NCBI GenBank assembly: GCA_903813345.2
Contig: CAIIXF020000003.1
Span: 20,350,931-20,414,930, forward strand
Direction: 5' to 3'
DNA from: Owenia fusiformis
Lineage: Eukaryota > Annelida > Polychaeta > Sabellida > Oweniidae
DNA: 64,000 bases
The position numbers and the translations under genes are program-made. Below the pieces are notes generated by a model, which did no database searches, had not been told where the DNA came from, and saw nothing but the letters and a program-made list of their open reading frames with translations. Below, piece after piece: positions 55,001 through 64,000 of the stretch. The stretch's first letter is position 1. The number at the start of each line of letters is the position of its first letter.

Positions 55001-58000
55001 AATATCAGTCGAACAATTCGAAAAATTATAAATAGGGACCCCACGTCAACATTTTTTTCAAAATGTTGAACTTATTTGCTCAAAAGAGGATCTTCTTTTT
55101 CTGATTTTTATTGCGTGAAAACATTATTCAACAAGGGGTCTAAAACATCTTCAAAAGTAGAATGGTATTGAAAGTCTAGTTTTGAAGATATAAATTTTCG
55201 ATGACCAAAATCATGCTGAAAACAATGGATAGCATGAGTATTCCCTATGGGAAAATAACATGGGAAATGTGGTTTTAACTATATCGCATTTCAATACCCA
55301 TCCCCTTTTTAGAAGTTATTAATATAGTGCTGAAGAAACTTTTGATACATTTAAATTGAGAAAAACAAGATCCTCTTTTTAGAAAATAAGCCTTACATTT
55401 TTAAAAAAAGTGCCAATGTGTGGTCCTAATCCATAATTTTTCAGAGAGTGGGATTGATATTTTAATATCATGGGGACGTCAATTTAAAGAAAACATAAAT
55501 CATTTTAATGAAGACCACTGTATTTATACCCAGAAAATACTCATGGTGAAATATATGACAGTCTAAAATCGCCTGCCATACTGCACAGAGACCTTTATGC
55601 CCAATTTCTAAAAATAGGCCCAAAACTAAAAAGTAATTCCCAGTAATGCCTGTTTTTTACCTAAATTGCCAAGTTTATGCGGGGAGAAGCAGATTTTTGG
55701 CCCTAAAATATTGTAATTTTTTTGGACCCACCAAAGAGCCCGGGCCCCTAGCCTAGCCTAGTTTGGCACTTAGCAAATGGTTTCGTGTTTAATGAAGTGA
55801 CTGGTGTTCATTCAAAATGCAAAACATGTTTATTTTCTAAGGTTATTTAAGTGTTTTTTGGATACAGTTCAATAGATTGTATTACACTGCATGCGATTTT
55901 ATAGTTCTTTGCCGATATACAAATACCTGCTTAAATTGTTGTACTTAAACCGTGTTCATGTTGATCACCAATATAATATTGGCAAGCTTGCGCGAGGTCA
56001 GTCAAAAACATCTAAATAAAAACGACGCAAAAGCCAGATATGTCTGATATAGGAATTGGAGAAGCTTTGTGTGTAGTTCTTCAGTGTTTGCCCTTTATCC
56101 TGCTCATCATTGTGATTGCGGTCACGTTGTAGATATGGAATTCATGACGGCGCTCGATGACAAGGAAGGCACAACAGAGGTAGAAATCGGTTATATGAAA
56201 ACAATGGAGCTCCAATCGAGTGGTCCGAGTTCAAAGCAGGGAGAAAGTGGAGACATTGAAAATGTTGAGTGGACAAAGAAAATTAGTGTCGAGGAGGCGA
56301 GAAATGCATTAGAAGTGAAGATGTATCCGTTTAAACAGGTATGATCTGAGATTTGCTTTCTCATATGGGCTATCATCATATACAAGTGGCAAGTACATAA
56401 ATACTTTCCAGTGTCCCTTTGATTTGGAAACTAAATAGTACATATTCACTCCAAAAACAAGGGATTTAACTTGTCACAATCCATTTTTAAATTTCGCAAC
56501 TTTAAAGTGGAATAATGTCGGTAGGTCTGGGTATGTAATATACAGCTACTTTTATTTCTGTACTTTGTGAGATATAAAACATTTCCTTCGGGATAAACCC
56601 TGTTTGGTATAGGGAACCTCTCAATTCTTTACATTTCTACTGGTTCATGCAAAAGTCACATCTCCTTCAATTCTCAAATTGATGGTTTGGCTTCTTTTTG
56701 TCTTTTCTGACATAGATATGTATCATTCCATTGGTGTAATTTCGGTATACTATGTCACTTTTTATTGTAGATTGATTATCTTCCCTTCGATGCTGCATTC
56801 GAGCGAGCAAAGGCTGAGAAAAAGTTGGTCCATTCGATTGTACTTTGGGGAGCCCTGGACGATCAGTCCTGCTGAGGTAGATTGAGATATGTTATTGCAT
56901 GCATAAGACTTATGTTTGTATGTATATATTTATTGCCCTTTATATAAAGGAGATACATTTATAAAAATCAAACATGAGCATCGTTAGGGTCTGTAGAATA
57001 TACCAAAACGGCTCCACTAAATTACAAAACATGTAATAGTAAAGTAATACAAATGCACATTATGGACCGGAAATTGTATTATTAACCAGTTTTTGTCATC
57101 TCTGCATATCCTGCAAATATCACTTTATGATCCATCTGACAATTTAAAACATCCCCGTGGTCTTAATCTTATGCGTTTGGTTAGTTTTATCACAAATACG
57201 TAATCACGCATTTTTCATAGCTAGTATTCACCTTAATTGAACCTGCATTGAAATTCATGTCATTATAAGTTTTATTATCATTACACGCGATATCATATTG
57301 TGCCAGCTTTTCACATAGTCACTGATCTGGTCCCTCTGAAAACAAGTTTTGTTGTCCGGTACTTCCCCACAAAAAATGATTGTACCGTTTGATAGAACAG
57401 ACTTCCTTCATAAAGAAAACACCTCTTATATTGATAGAAACAGGGGCAAACGGTACCAAAATGATCACGAATCCAGGAAAACCACCGGATGGATTTACTT
57501 CAAATTTTCACACATGTTACATGGTAAGAAGTTCTAGAGCTGATTAACTTTCCATGTAACATGTGTAAAAAATTGAAGTAAATCCATCTGGCGGTTTTCC
57601 TGGAATCGTGATGACAAGAAAGTGAGACTCCAGAATGCCACCTTGTCTAATCCCATTTTAGTGCCTTTTGCCTCTGTTTATATCAATATAAAAGGTAGCA
57701 TGTGACCTACCATGGATAAGAAAACCTATCAATACTTTGCACATATGGCGTTCGTGATCAACTTTAAAACGATTACCCCCCATAGAGTTATATATCAAAA
57801 TGTACCTGTTCATATAGGGGTTCGATTGATCTACATCAAATTATAGAGAGTCAGGTTACTTTTTGAGATATCAGCGTCCATTTATTGTAACTCGCGTTTG
57901 CTACCATTTCCTCAATTCTGAGATGATGGGCAAACGCGTAGTAAACATGCTCACGTCGGAACTATTTTTGACCTACATCGCTATCTTCGTAATTCAAATG

Positions 58001-61000
58001 AAAGTTGAACTCCTCCTCTTTATTTTGATACCAAATAGTGGCATACTAGGTACCCTAGAAGCCAACTATGGTGTTATTTAGAACAATACTACAGGTTTTT
58101 AAATGGACTATATAGGGGTTATACCTTTTGGTGGATGGATATGGAACCTCATACCACAAGGTATAGGACTTTTTACCATAAAACATGTGTGAAAATTACA
58201 TCTGTTTAGTGTTTTTTCTGGAATCACGATGACAAGATTTGTCTAAAAATCCAACATGGCCGCCAGAATGCAAGATGCCGGGAATTTAATCAGCTCTAGA
58301 ACTTCTTACCATGTAACATGTGAGAAAATTTGAAGTAAATCCATCGGGTGGTTTTCCTGGAATCGTGATGACAAGAAAATGACACTTCAGAATGCCACCT
58401 TGTCTAACCCCATTTTGGTGCCCTTTGCCCCTGTTTCTATCAATATAAGAGGTGTTTTCTTTATAAGGGAAGTCTGTTCTTTCAAACGGTACAATCATTT
58501 TATGTGGAAAAGTACCGAACAACAAACTCCTTTTCTAGGCCCTTTTGGAAATCAGATCAGGGACTAACAATTTAAATTCATCGTTACACTTCACTGACGT
58601 TTCAATGTAGAAAATTTATATTCCATCCCTTCCATTGATAACCTTAGTCTATATATTGTGCTAGCTTTTCAAAATTGAAGAAAGTTCATCGATCCACTCT
58701 ACTATCACCCAATGTGGTAAATATAAAACTTAAAATGGATGTGTTTTATCTCACTATCTCCATATTGACATTTCAATGTATAAAATTCATATCCCATTCC
58801 TCCCATTAAATAACCTTATCAGCTTTTCAGAATTGAAGTAGCTCATCGCACCACTTTACTATCACCCAATGTGGCAAATATAAAACTTGAAATCAATGTG
58901 TTTTTATCTTACCATCTCCTATGTTGACGTTTCAATTTATTCAATGATGCGAAATACTAACAACTAGCTAGTTTCAGGGACAGCTATGTGTGTAGAATAT
59001 ACGCTCTGAGAATGACAAATAATGATGATTTCCGCTAATAATATGATTCATTTAGTACATATCTGTAAATGGATTACGATGCGTACATAGAAATTATCCT
59101 ATATGAGGTTCAGGATATTGGGATTATGCCCGAGGGCAGATATGTTATATACACGTTCAAGTATGGGATAAAACTGATATATACGATTCTTTAAATTGGG
59201 TTCCATAGAGATAATTCACAAACTACCAATCGAATGTATACAACCGTAGTTTTGATAACATCGTAACCGTAAAACTTCTTAACATGGAACAATTACTACA
59301 TCCAGGTTATACATGCAATCTATTACAACACGATGCTCCTCATTGACATTAATTTTTCAATTCGTTGCATTTTTGTTTTTAGGTTCGGGGCGAACTCTAC
59401 GCGATGGCGCGTTAGAAAGTTCGCCCGTTCTTCAGCTCCTTGGGGGCAACTATATCAGCAGTTGGTCACTCGTTGCAGACATTGAAAGTTTCCGAGACCA
59501 AACTGAAAACAAAGAAATTGCCACATTGGCAAAGAAAGCATTTGAAACATATACGTGAGTTAGTTTCTTTCTAGTTCAAAACAAGTTCAGTACGATGGGT
59601 GCGATCGGTTGCAAACCCATTTACTGGCAACGCACCTAGAGGAAGAGATCCATCCTAGCCCCCGGGTCCTAGCCATTTCATACTGGGTTAACCGTTTAGA
59701 TAAGTGCAACTACCGTAAGGAATTCAATCATTGGGGTGATATCTTAATTTATCTTTTACCTAACTTACCAACTAAAGCGTGCAAAAAGAAAAAAAAAGTT
59801 TATTTTCAAACAATCTTAGAAAAATTACTGGATAGTCATCCAAGGGTCGTTTCCCCACTATGTACACATACTTGTACAAATGGAACATTAAGCAAATATT
59901 TCATTCCATGGAGGGCAAAACGCTATGGTATTTTTGATCATATGGTACTGAATCAGCAAATCAAATTACACGATTTCTAGCAATGAAATGAAAATTTTTA
60001 TTATTTTTTATAGATTTCCTGTAGAAATCATGATTCACCATTATAACGGCACTATCCTTCATCACGAAAATTTAAACGAACTCATGGATATCACAGAGAA
60101 TGAAGTGGAAAATCCAAGTTATCCACCAAAGTACGTATTTGCCATTCATTTAGAACTTATCGTTGTCTTTTTATATTATGTTAGTTTTATTGTTATGACT
60201 TGTTTATTCTGGTAATTTGAGTCATTTTCTGATTTCACCGGATGGTGCATTGGTGGTATAGGTTGATTTGTTGTGCAAGATGACGCAATTTGTTGTATGA
60301 GACGATATCATTTGTTGTACGACATGTTGCATTTGTTGCACGAGTTGATATAATTTGTTGTACGACATGTTGCATTTGTTGTATGAGACGATATAATGTG
60401 TTGTACGACATGTTGCATTTGTTGTATGAGACGATATAATGTGTTGTACGACATGTTGCATTTGTTGTACGAGATGATATAATTTGTTGTACGACATGTT
60501 GCATTTGTTGTACGAGATGATATAATGTGTTGTACGACATGTTGCATTTGTTGTACAAGATAATATAATGTGTTGTACGACATGTTGCATTTGTTATACG
60601 AGATGATATAATGTGTTGTACGACATGTTGCATTTGTTGTACGAGATGATATAATGTGTTGCATTTGTTGTACGAGATGATATAATGTGTTGTACGACAT
60701 GTTGCATTTGTTGTACGAGATGATATAATGTGTTGTACGACATGTTGCATTTGTTGTACGAGATGATATAATGTGTTGTACGACATGTTGCATTTGTTAT
60801 ACGAGATGATATAATGTGTTGTACGACATGTTGCATTTGTTGTACGAGATGATATAATGTGTGTTGTACGACATGTCGTATTTGTTGTACGAGTTAATAG
60901 ATTTTTTTGTACGTTGTACGACATATTTCATTTGTTGTACGAGACGATGCATTGTTGTACGGACATGTTGTATTTGTTGTACGAGATGATACAATTTGTT

Positions 61001-61470
61001 GTACGACATGTTGCATTTGTTGTACGAGTTGATAGAATTTTTTGTACGTTGTACGACATATTTCATTTGTTGTACGAGACGATGCATTGTTGTACGGACA
61101 TGTTGTATTTGTTGTACGAGATGATATAATTTGTTGAACGACATGATATAATTTGTTGTACGACTCGGACATGTTTCATTTGTTGTACGACATGATATAA
61201 TTTGTTGTACGACTCGGACATGTTGCATTCATTGTACGAGATGATATAATTTGTTGCACGACATGCTGCATTAGTTACGTTTCTCATACGAGACGATGCG
61301 TATGTGGAGCGTGATGATGTTGTTTTGTCCCTGATTAACATTGATCGTCATGAATACTGTATGTTCATGATATGTGAATATATATTTGTAGATATGGAGA
61401 CAGTACAACATACAAGTATAGCAAACTCTTGGAAAGAGGCGTTCAAATCATGAGTGACATTAGTTCATAG
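52080..61470 (+). CDS. SELENON: Selenoprotein N, 9 exons, about 532 aa, UGA read as selenocysteine
   Basis: ER membrane selenoprotein linked to calcium handling (SERCA regulation) and redox control. Exons: 52080-52367, 52924-53061, 53678-54018, 54609-54760 (or 54796), 56133-56338, 56771-56876, 59383-59554, 60014-60130, 61392-61470; phases fit. Exon 1 gives a membrane span ([15 protein letters not shown]) and an EF-hand loop ([13 protein letters not shown]). Later hallmarks: [58 protein letters not shown]. The Sec codon is TGA at 56873-56875, between Cys and a split Gly codon. Length is just under vertebrate SELENON. The frame continues as this family beyond the TGA for three more exons, which excludes a real stop. 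The exon 4 donor is abnormal. Head-to-head with the FAMeT/PAN gene. Confidence 0.95.
52663..52886. mobile_element. Small TIR element in SELENON intron 1
   Basis: GGCGGATCTGGGA at the left faces TCCCAGATCCGCC at the right. It includes a run of 12 G and repeated GGCC.AAAA phrases. About 225 bp, no coding capacity. Confidence 0.55.
54845..55615. mobile_element. Long foldback element in SELENON intron 4
   Basis: About 270 bp at the left (GTGCAGTATGGCA, CACCATGAGTACTTTCTGGG, ATAAATACAGTGGT, AAGAGGATCTTCTTTTTCT) return in inverse order at 55360-55615, with a spacer of about 230 bp. Imperfect match, no frames, so an old MITE-like foldback. Confidence 0.6.
56873..56875 (+). promoter_or_regulatory. 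SELENON: Selenocysteine UGA codon
   Basis: In-frame TGA after DDQSC and before G-S-G-R-T-L. The redox motif Ser-Cys-Sec-Gly is the active site of this family. One base after it the intron begins (G|GTAGAT). Confidence 0.95.
57322..58563. repeat. Inverted repeat complex in SELENON intron 6
   Basis: 57322-57545 and 58287-58563 are inverse copies (GTTTTGTTGTCCGGTACTT, AATGATTGTACCGTTTGA, GGATTTACTTCAAATTTTC and others). A third, direct partial copy of the right arm lies at 57547-57690, and a fragment at about 58180-58235. Probably nested copies of one foldback element. Confidence 0.6.
58594..58932 (+). repeat. Tandem duplication, about 170 bp x2, SELENON intron 6
   Basis: Both copies run from TGACGTTTCAATGTA to TATCACCCAATGTGG.AAATATAAAACTT and on to TCTCACTATCTCC. 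A third start (TTGACGTTTCAATTTA) follows at 58924. Confidence 0.6.
59388..59426 (+). promoter_or_regulatory. SELENON: Selenocysteine redefinition element (SRE) hairpin
   Basis: GGGCGAACT (59388-59396) pairs perfectly with AGTTCGCCC (59418-59426). Inside it ACGCG (59399-59403) pairs with CGCGT (59408-59412) around the loop ATGG. In spliced mRNA the outer stem starts 7 nt after UGA, the placement known for the SELENON SRE that boosts UGA read-through. The hairpin bases also code for [12 protein letters not shown]. Confidence 0.8.
59555..60013 (+). other. SELENON intron 7 with a 123-codon chance frame
   Basis: A frame from 59609 to 59980 sits wholly inside the intron. It has a poly-Lys stretch, no recognised domain, no known partner exon. 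Treated as intronic. Confidence 0.5.
60262..61285. repeat. 43-bp minisatellite in SELENON intron 8
   Basis: About 22 units of TTGTTGTACGACATGTTGCA then TTTGTTGTACGAGATGATATAATG.., each built of two related halves sharing TTGTTGTACGA. Unit variants with GACTCGGACATG and CGATGCATTGTTGTACGGACATG appear at the right end. Because 43-46 bp units have few stops on the reverse strand, long His/Thr/Asn/Gln-rich frames arise there; they are by-products. Confidence 0.9.
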
Positions 61471-61924
61471 TATTTGTACAGACTACTTCATCTATTTAAT
61501 CCACGTATTCCTAGTCCATACTACAAGGACATTACTAAGGATCAAGACCAAGACGTAAAAACAATTGTGGACAACGGATTTGGAAACCAAAAACACACTG
61601 CTCACCAGAAATAAATGGCATCTTGATTTTAACACCATTCCCAGACATGGTGATTTGAGACTTGATACCATTTAATAATGTCTAGATACACATACCTTAA
61701 GTTTTGTATATTTTACATTTTGTATAATCTCAACTACTAATGTATGGTCACTTGAATGAAAATTCTCTTCTTTTTAACATGGGAAATCCTCACTTCTTCA
61801 AATCCAGGTGTCATTTATTTATGGTGAGCACTGTACATGTATCATCATAAACATATAATCAAAAAGTTGTGTATTGCATATAACTGCGCATCCTCCGAAC
61901 CCAGGGATATACGATTAACTGGAT

Positions 61925-63062
61925 TCTCCTTGCGGATCCTAAGCCTTGTGTTCGGAGAATGGATGGAAAAATTCATGTCTCCTCATTATTATTTCGAAAA
62001 GTGGGGAGGGCGTCTGATTTTCTGTTATTTTGCGGATTTTCTCCTTGCGGATCCTAAGCCTTGTGTTCGGAGAATGCATGAAAAAATTCATGTCTCCTCA
62101 ATATTATTTCGAAAAGTGGGGAGGGCGTCTGATTTTCTGTTATTTTGCGGATTTTTTCCTTGCGGATCATAAGCCTTGTGTTCGGAGAATGAATGGAAAA
62201 ATTCATTTCTCCTCATTTTTTATTCGAAAAGTGGGGAGGGCGTCTGATTTTCTGTTATTTTGCAGATTTTTTCCTTGCGGATCCTAAGCCTTGTGTTCGG
62301 AGAATGGATGGAAAAATTCATGTCTCCTCATTATTATTTCGAAAAGTGGGGAGGGCGTCTGATTTTCTGTTATTTTGCGGATTTTCTCCTTGCGGATCCT
62401 AAGCCTTGTGTTCGGAGAATGCATGAAAAAATTCATGTCTCCTCAATATTATTTCGAAAAGTGGGGAGGGCGTCTGATTTTCTGTTATTTTGCGGATTTT
62501 TTCCTTGCGGATCCTAAGCCTTGTGTTCGGAGAATGAATGGAAAAATTCATTTCTCCTCATTTTTTATTCGAAAAGTGGGGAGGGCGTCTGATTTTCTGT
62601 TATTTTGCAGATTTTTTCCTTGCGGATCCTAAGCCTTGTGTTCGGAGAATGAATGCAAAAATTCTTGTCTCCTCATTATTATTTCGAAAAGTGGGGAGGG
62701 CGTCTGATTTTCTGTTATTTTGCGGATTTTTTCCTTGCGGATCCTAAGCCTTGTGTTCGGAGAATGAATGGAAAAATCATGTCTCCTCATTATTATTTCG
62801 AAAAGTGGGGAGGGCGTCTGATTTTCTGTTATTTTGCGGATTTTTTCCTTGCGGATCCTAAGCCTTGTGTTCGGAGAATGCATGAAAAAATTCATGTCTC
62901 CTCATTATTATTTCGAAAAGTGGGGAGGGCGTCTGATTTTCTGTTATTTTGCGGATTTTTTCCTTGCGGATCCTAAGCCTTGTGTTCGGAGAATGAATGG
63001 AAAAATTCATGTCTCCTCATTATTATTTGGAAAAGTGAGGAGGGCGTCTGATTTTCTGTAAT
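61925..63062. repeat. 115-bp tandem repeat in the SELENON 3' UTR region, about 10 copies
   Basis: Unit: CTTGCGGATCCTAAGCCTTG, TGTTCGGAGAATG.ATG.AAAAATTCATG, TCTCCTCATTATTATTTCGAAAAGTGGGGAGGGCGTCTG, ATTTTCTGTTATTTTGCGGATTTT. Three variants follow in fixed order (ATTATT/GGATGG, AATATT/GCATGA, TTTTTTATTC/GAATGG), giving a 345-bp trimer seen at least twice before the array becomes mixed. Frames through it are repeat artefacts. Confidence 0.9.
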
Positions 63063-63357
63063 TTTCGTACGACATAGTTTGTAATGCGGGACCCTCAAGT
63101 GGGGGTGATTCTATGAAACAACAAGTGTCCTCTGACCATCTATCAACCCCTGGATTCCCATGCTAGCCATGTTGATAAATGAATAACTTGTACCATACTA
63201 GAGTCCTTATATATAAAATGTTAAAAGAACCCCATGACATTTTTCATTTCTCATACAATCATTTCTCTTCAATGCATTTGACACCAGCAACTTATACCCA
63301 TCATTGTGCTATCTGTTGTCTATACCCAATGTAAACGTGTCAACATTGCTTCCAGTA

Positions 63358-63427
63358 AAAAGTTAGCCTATGAAGTTTTCATCCGAAATGTTAAATAAAG
63401 GATGCTAATTGATGAAACTTAACTTTT
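63358..63427 (+). ncRNA. SELENON: SECIS element of SELENON
   Basis: Helix I AAAAGTTA (63358-63365) pairs with TAACTTTT (63420-63427). After a small internal loop come the ATGA (63370-63373) and TGAT (63410-63413) sides of the G.A quartet. Helix II AGTTTTCATCC (63374-63384) pairs with GGATGCTAATT (63400-63410), with two central mismatches. The apical loop opens with GAAA, placing the conserved A pair 12-13 nt after ATGA. This is the standard eukaryotic SECIS layout, which recruits SBP2 and EFsec. It lies 1.9 kb after the stop. Confidence 0.8.
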
Positions 63428-63560
63428 ATTATGCTATTGGGAATCATGTTTACATCGGGTGAGCCCCCGTATAGACTGTCCGGTACAAGCACCATATACT
63501 TGTGTCGATTGCGAAGCAGTATCATTATAATATATGTAATGTAATTAGATAATAGTGGAT

Positions 63561-63566
63561 AATAAA
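63561..63566 (+). terminator. Candidate poly(A) signal of SELENON
   Basis: AATAAA about 130 bp after the SECIS. An earlier AATAAA (63394-63399) falls inside the SECIS loop and, if used, would cut the element off. Confidence 0.5.
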
Positions 63567-64000
63567 GATATATAAGTATTATATAATAAAAAACCTTATT
63601 ATGCTTTTGTTGTTTATTATCATGTAGATGGATCTATGTATATAAAAGATAAAGGCGTTGTGTTAAGAAATATCCGTGTAAGGAAATGTTTCATTCTGTA
63701 TGTCCAAAACCTAGGGCACGGGAATGCTTCGCCCTCGTGCATTATCAGAATGGTGCATGCCCTCGTCATGCTTTACATGTTCAATATAGAATAATACGGG
63801 ATTCTTTATACATTATATATATATTCTAATATATATATATTTAACTTGTAGGCAATCGACATTGGTTTATTTGAATGTACAACTATATTTAGAAAGATTG
63901 ACATATATAGAAAGCAAAACTTACTTTTTCCCCAAAAAATGTTTGCGTCCCTAAGTGACAAATGCCAGTAAACACTTTTGATATAATTGCAAATTAGTTG
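63567..64000. other. Downstream AT-rich flank
   Basis: No gene or repeat recognised, apart from a TATATATA run near 63815-63840. Confidence 0.4.

Noticed and set aside
59609-59980. 123-codon frame as an extra SELENON exon or gene
   Set aside because: Exons 7 and 8 join in phase without it, and it has no recognisable similarity.
60235-61341. Long His/Thr/Gln/Asn-rich - strand frames up to 229 codons
   Set aside because: They arise from a stop-poor minisatellite inside a SELENON intron.
61598-61672. Hairpin AAATGG..CCATTT near the SELENON stop as the SECIS
   Set aside because: The quartet side would be TTGA and the helix is short and uneven; the structure at 63358-63427 meets all SECIS rules.
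61837-63061. Chain of 69-111 codon frames with KWGGRLIFCYF repeats
   Set aside because: Artefact of the 115-bp tandem repeat; frames shift from unit to unit.
60262-63062. Repeat arrays as possible CRISPR
   Set aside because: Units are contiguous with no unique spacers, and the locus is an animal gene.

Overview
The window is AT-rich DNA from an invertebrate animal, probably marine. The evidence is vertebrate-style spliced genes with GT..AG introns, a selenoprotein N gene, a FAMeT/PAN membrane protein, many mariner-type elements, a non-LTR retrotransposon remnant and a virus-like Polinton. The species cannot be named from the sequence alone.

Region 1 (1 to about 7.0 kb) is one side of a Polinton/Maverick (adintovirus-type) element. 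On the + strand it carries the C-terminal end of an integrase, then penton-like and hexon-like capsid proteins, a basic core-like protein, an adenain-type protease, a packaging ATPase and two further small proteins, all with open frames. A tRNA-Pro(TGG)-like sequence sits on the - strand between the integrase end and the capsid genes. Converging from the right are two compact - strand genes, each with one short intron: a protein with two PC4-like segments and a small single-pass glycoprotein. The left half of the element, including any PolB and the left terminal repeat, lies outside the window, and the right terminus could not be fixed.

Region 2 (10.5-36.1 kb) is a 10-exon flavin-containing monooxygenase gene on the + strand. 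All exon phases fit and give 536 residues. Its introns are packed with mobile DNA: tandem hairpin repeats, a GC-hairpin MITE family, an inverted copy of the gene's own exon 8, five mariner-type elements or remnants, and in intron 6 a 9.2-kb element. That element has 175-bp inverted ends and a 5-bp target duplication, and contains a satellite of about 1,062 bp repeated 5.4 times.

Region 3 (37.9-49.2 kb) is a - strand gene of about 23 exons for a secreted or type I membrane protein of about 1,050 residues: signal peptide, unknown N-terminal region, two FAMeT domains, linker, three PAN/apple domains, C-terminal membrane segment. A truncated LINE lies in one intron.

Region 4 (52.1 to about 63.6 kb) is a 9-exon selenoprotein N (SELENON) gene on the + strand. 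It has an in-frame UGA in the SCUG motif, a strong hairpin right after that codon which forms only once two exons are joined, and a well-formed SECIS element 1.9 kb past the stop. A 115-bp tandem repeat lies between stop and SECIS. The intron 4 donor appears altered at position +2 relative to a perfect consensus.

The Polinton genes form one virion-assembly and integration unit. The three host genes look unrelated to each other, apart from the last two being divergently arranged across a 2.9-kb spacer.
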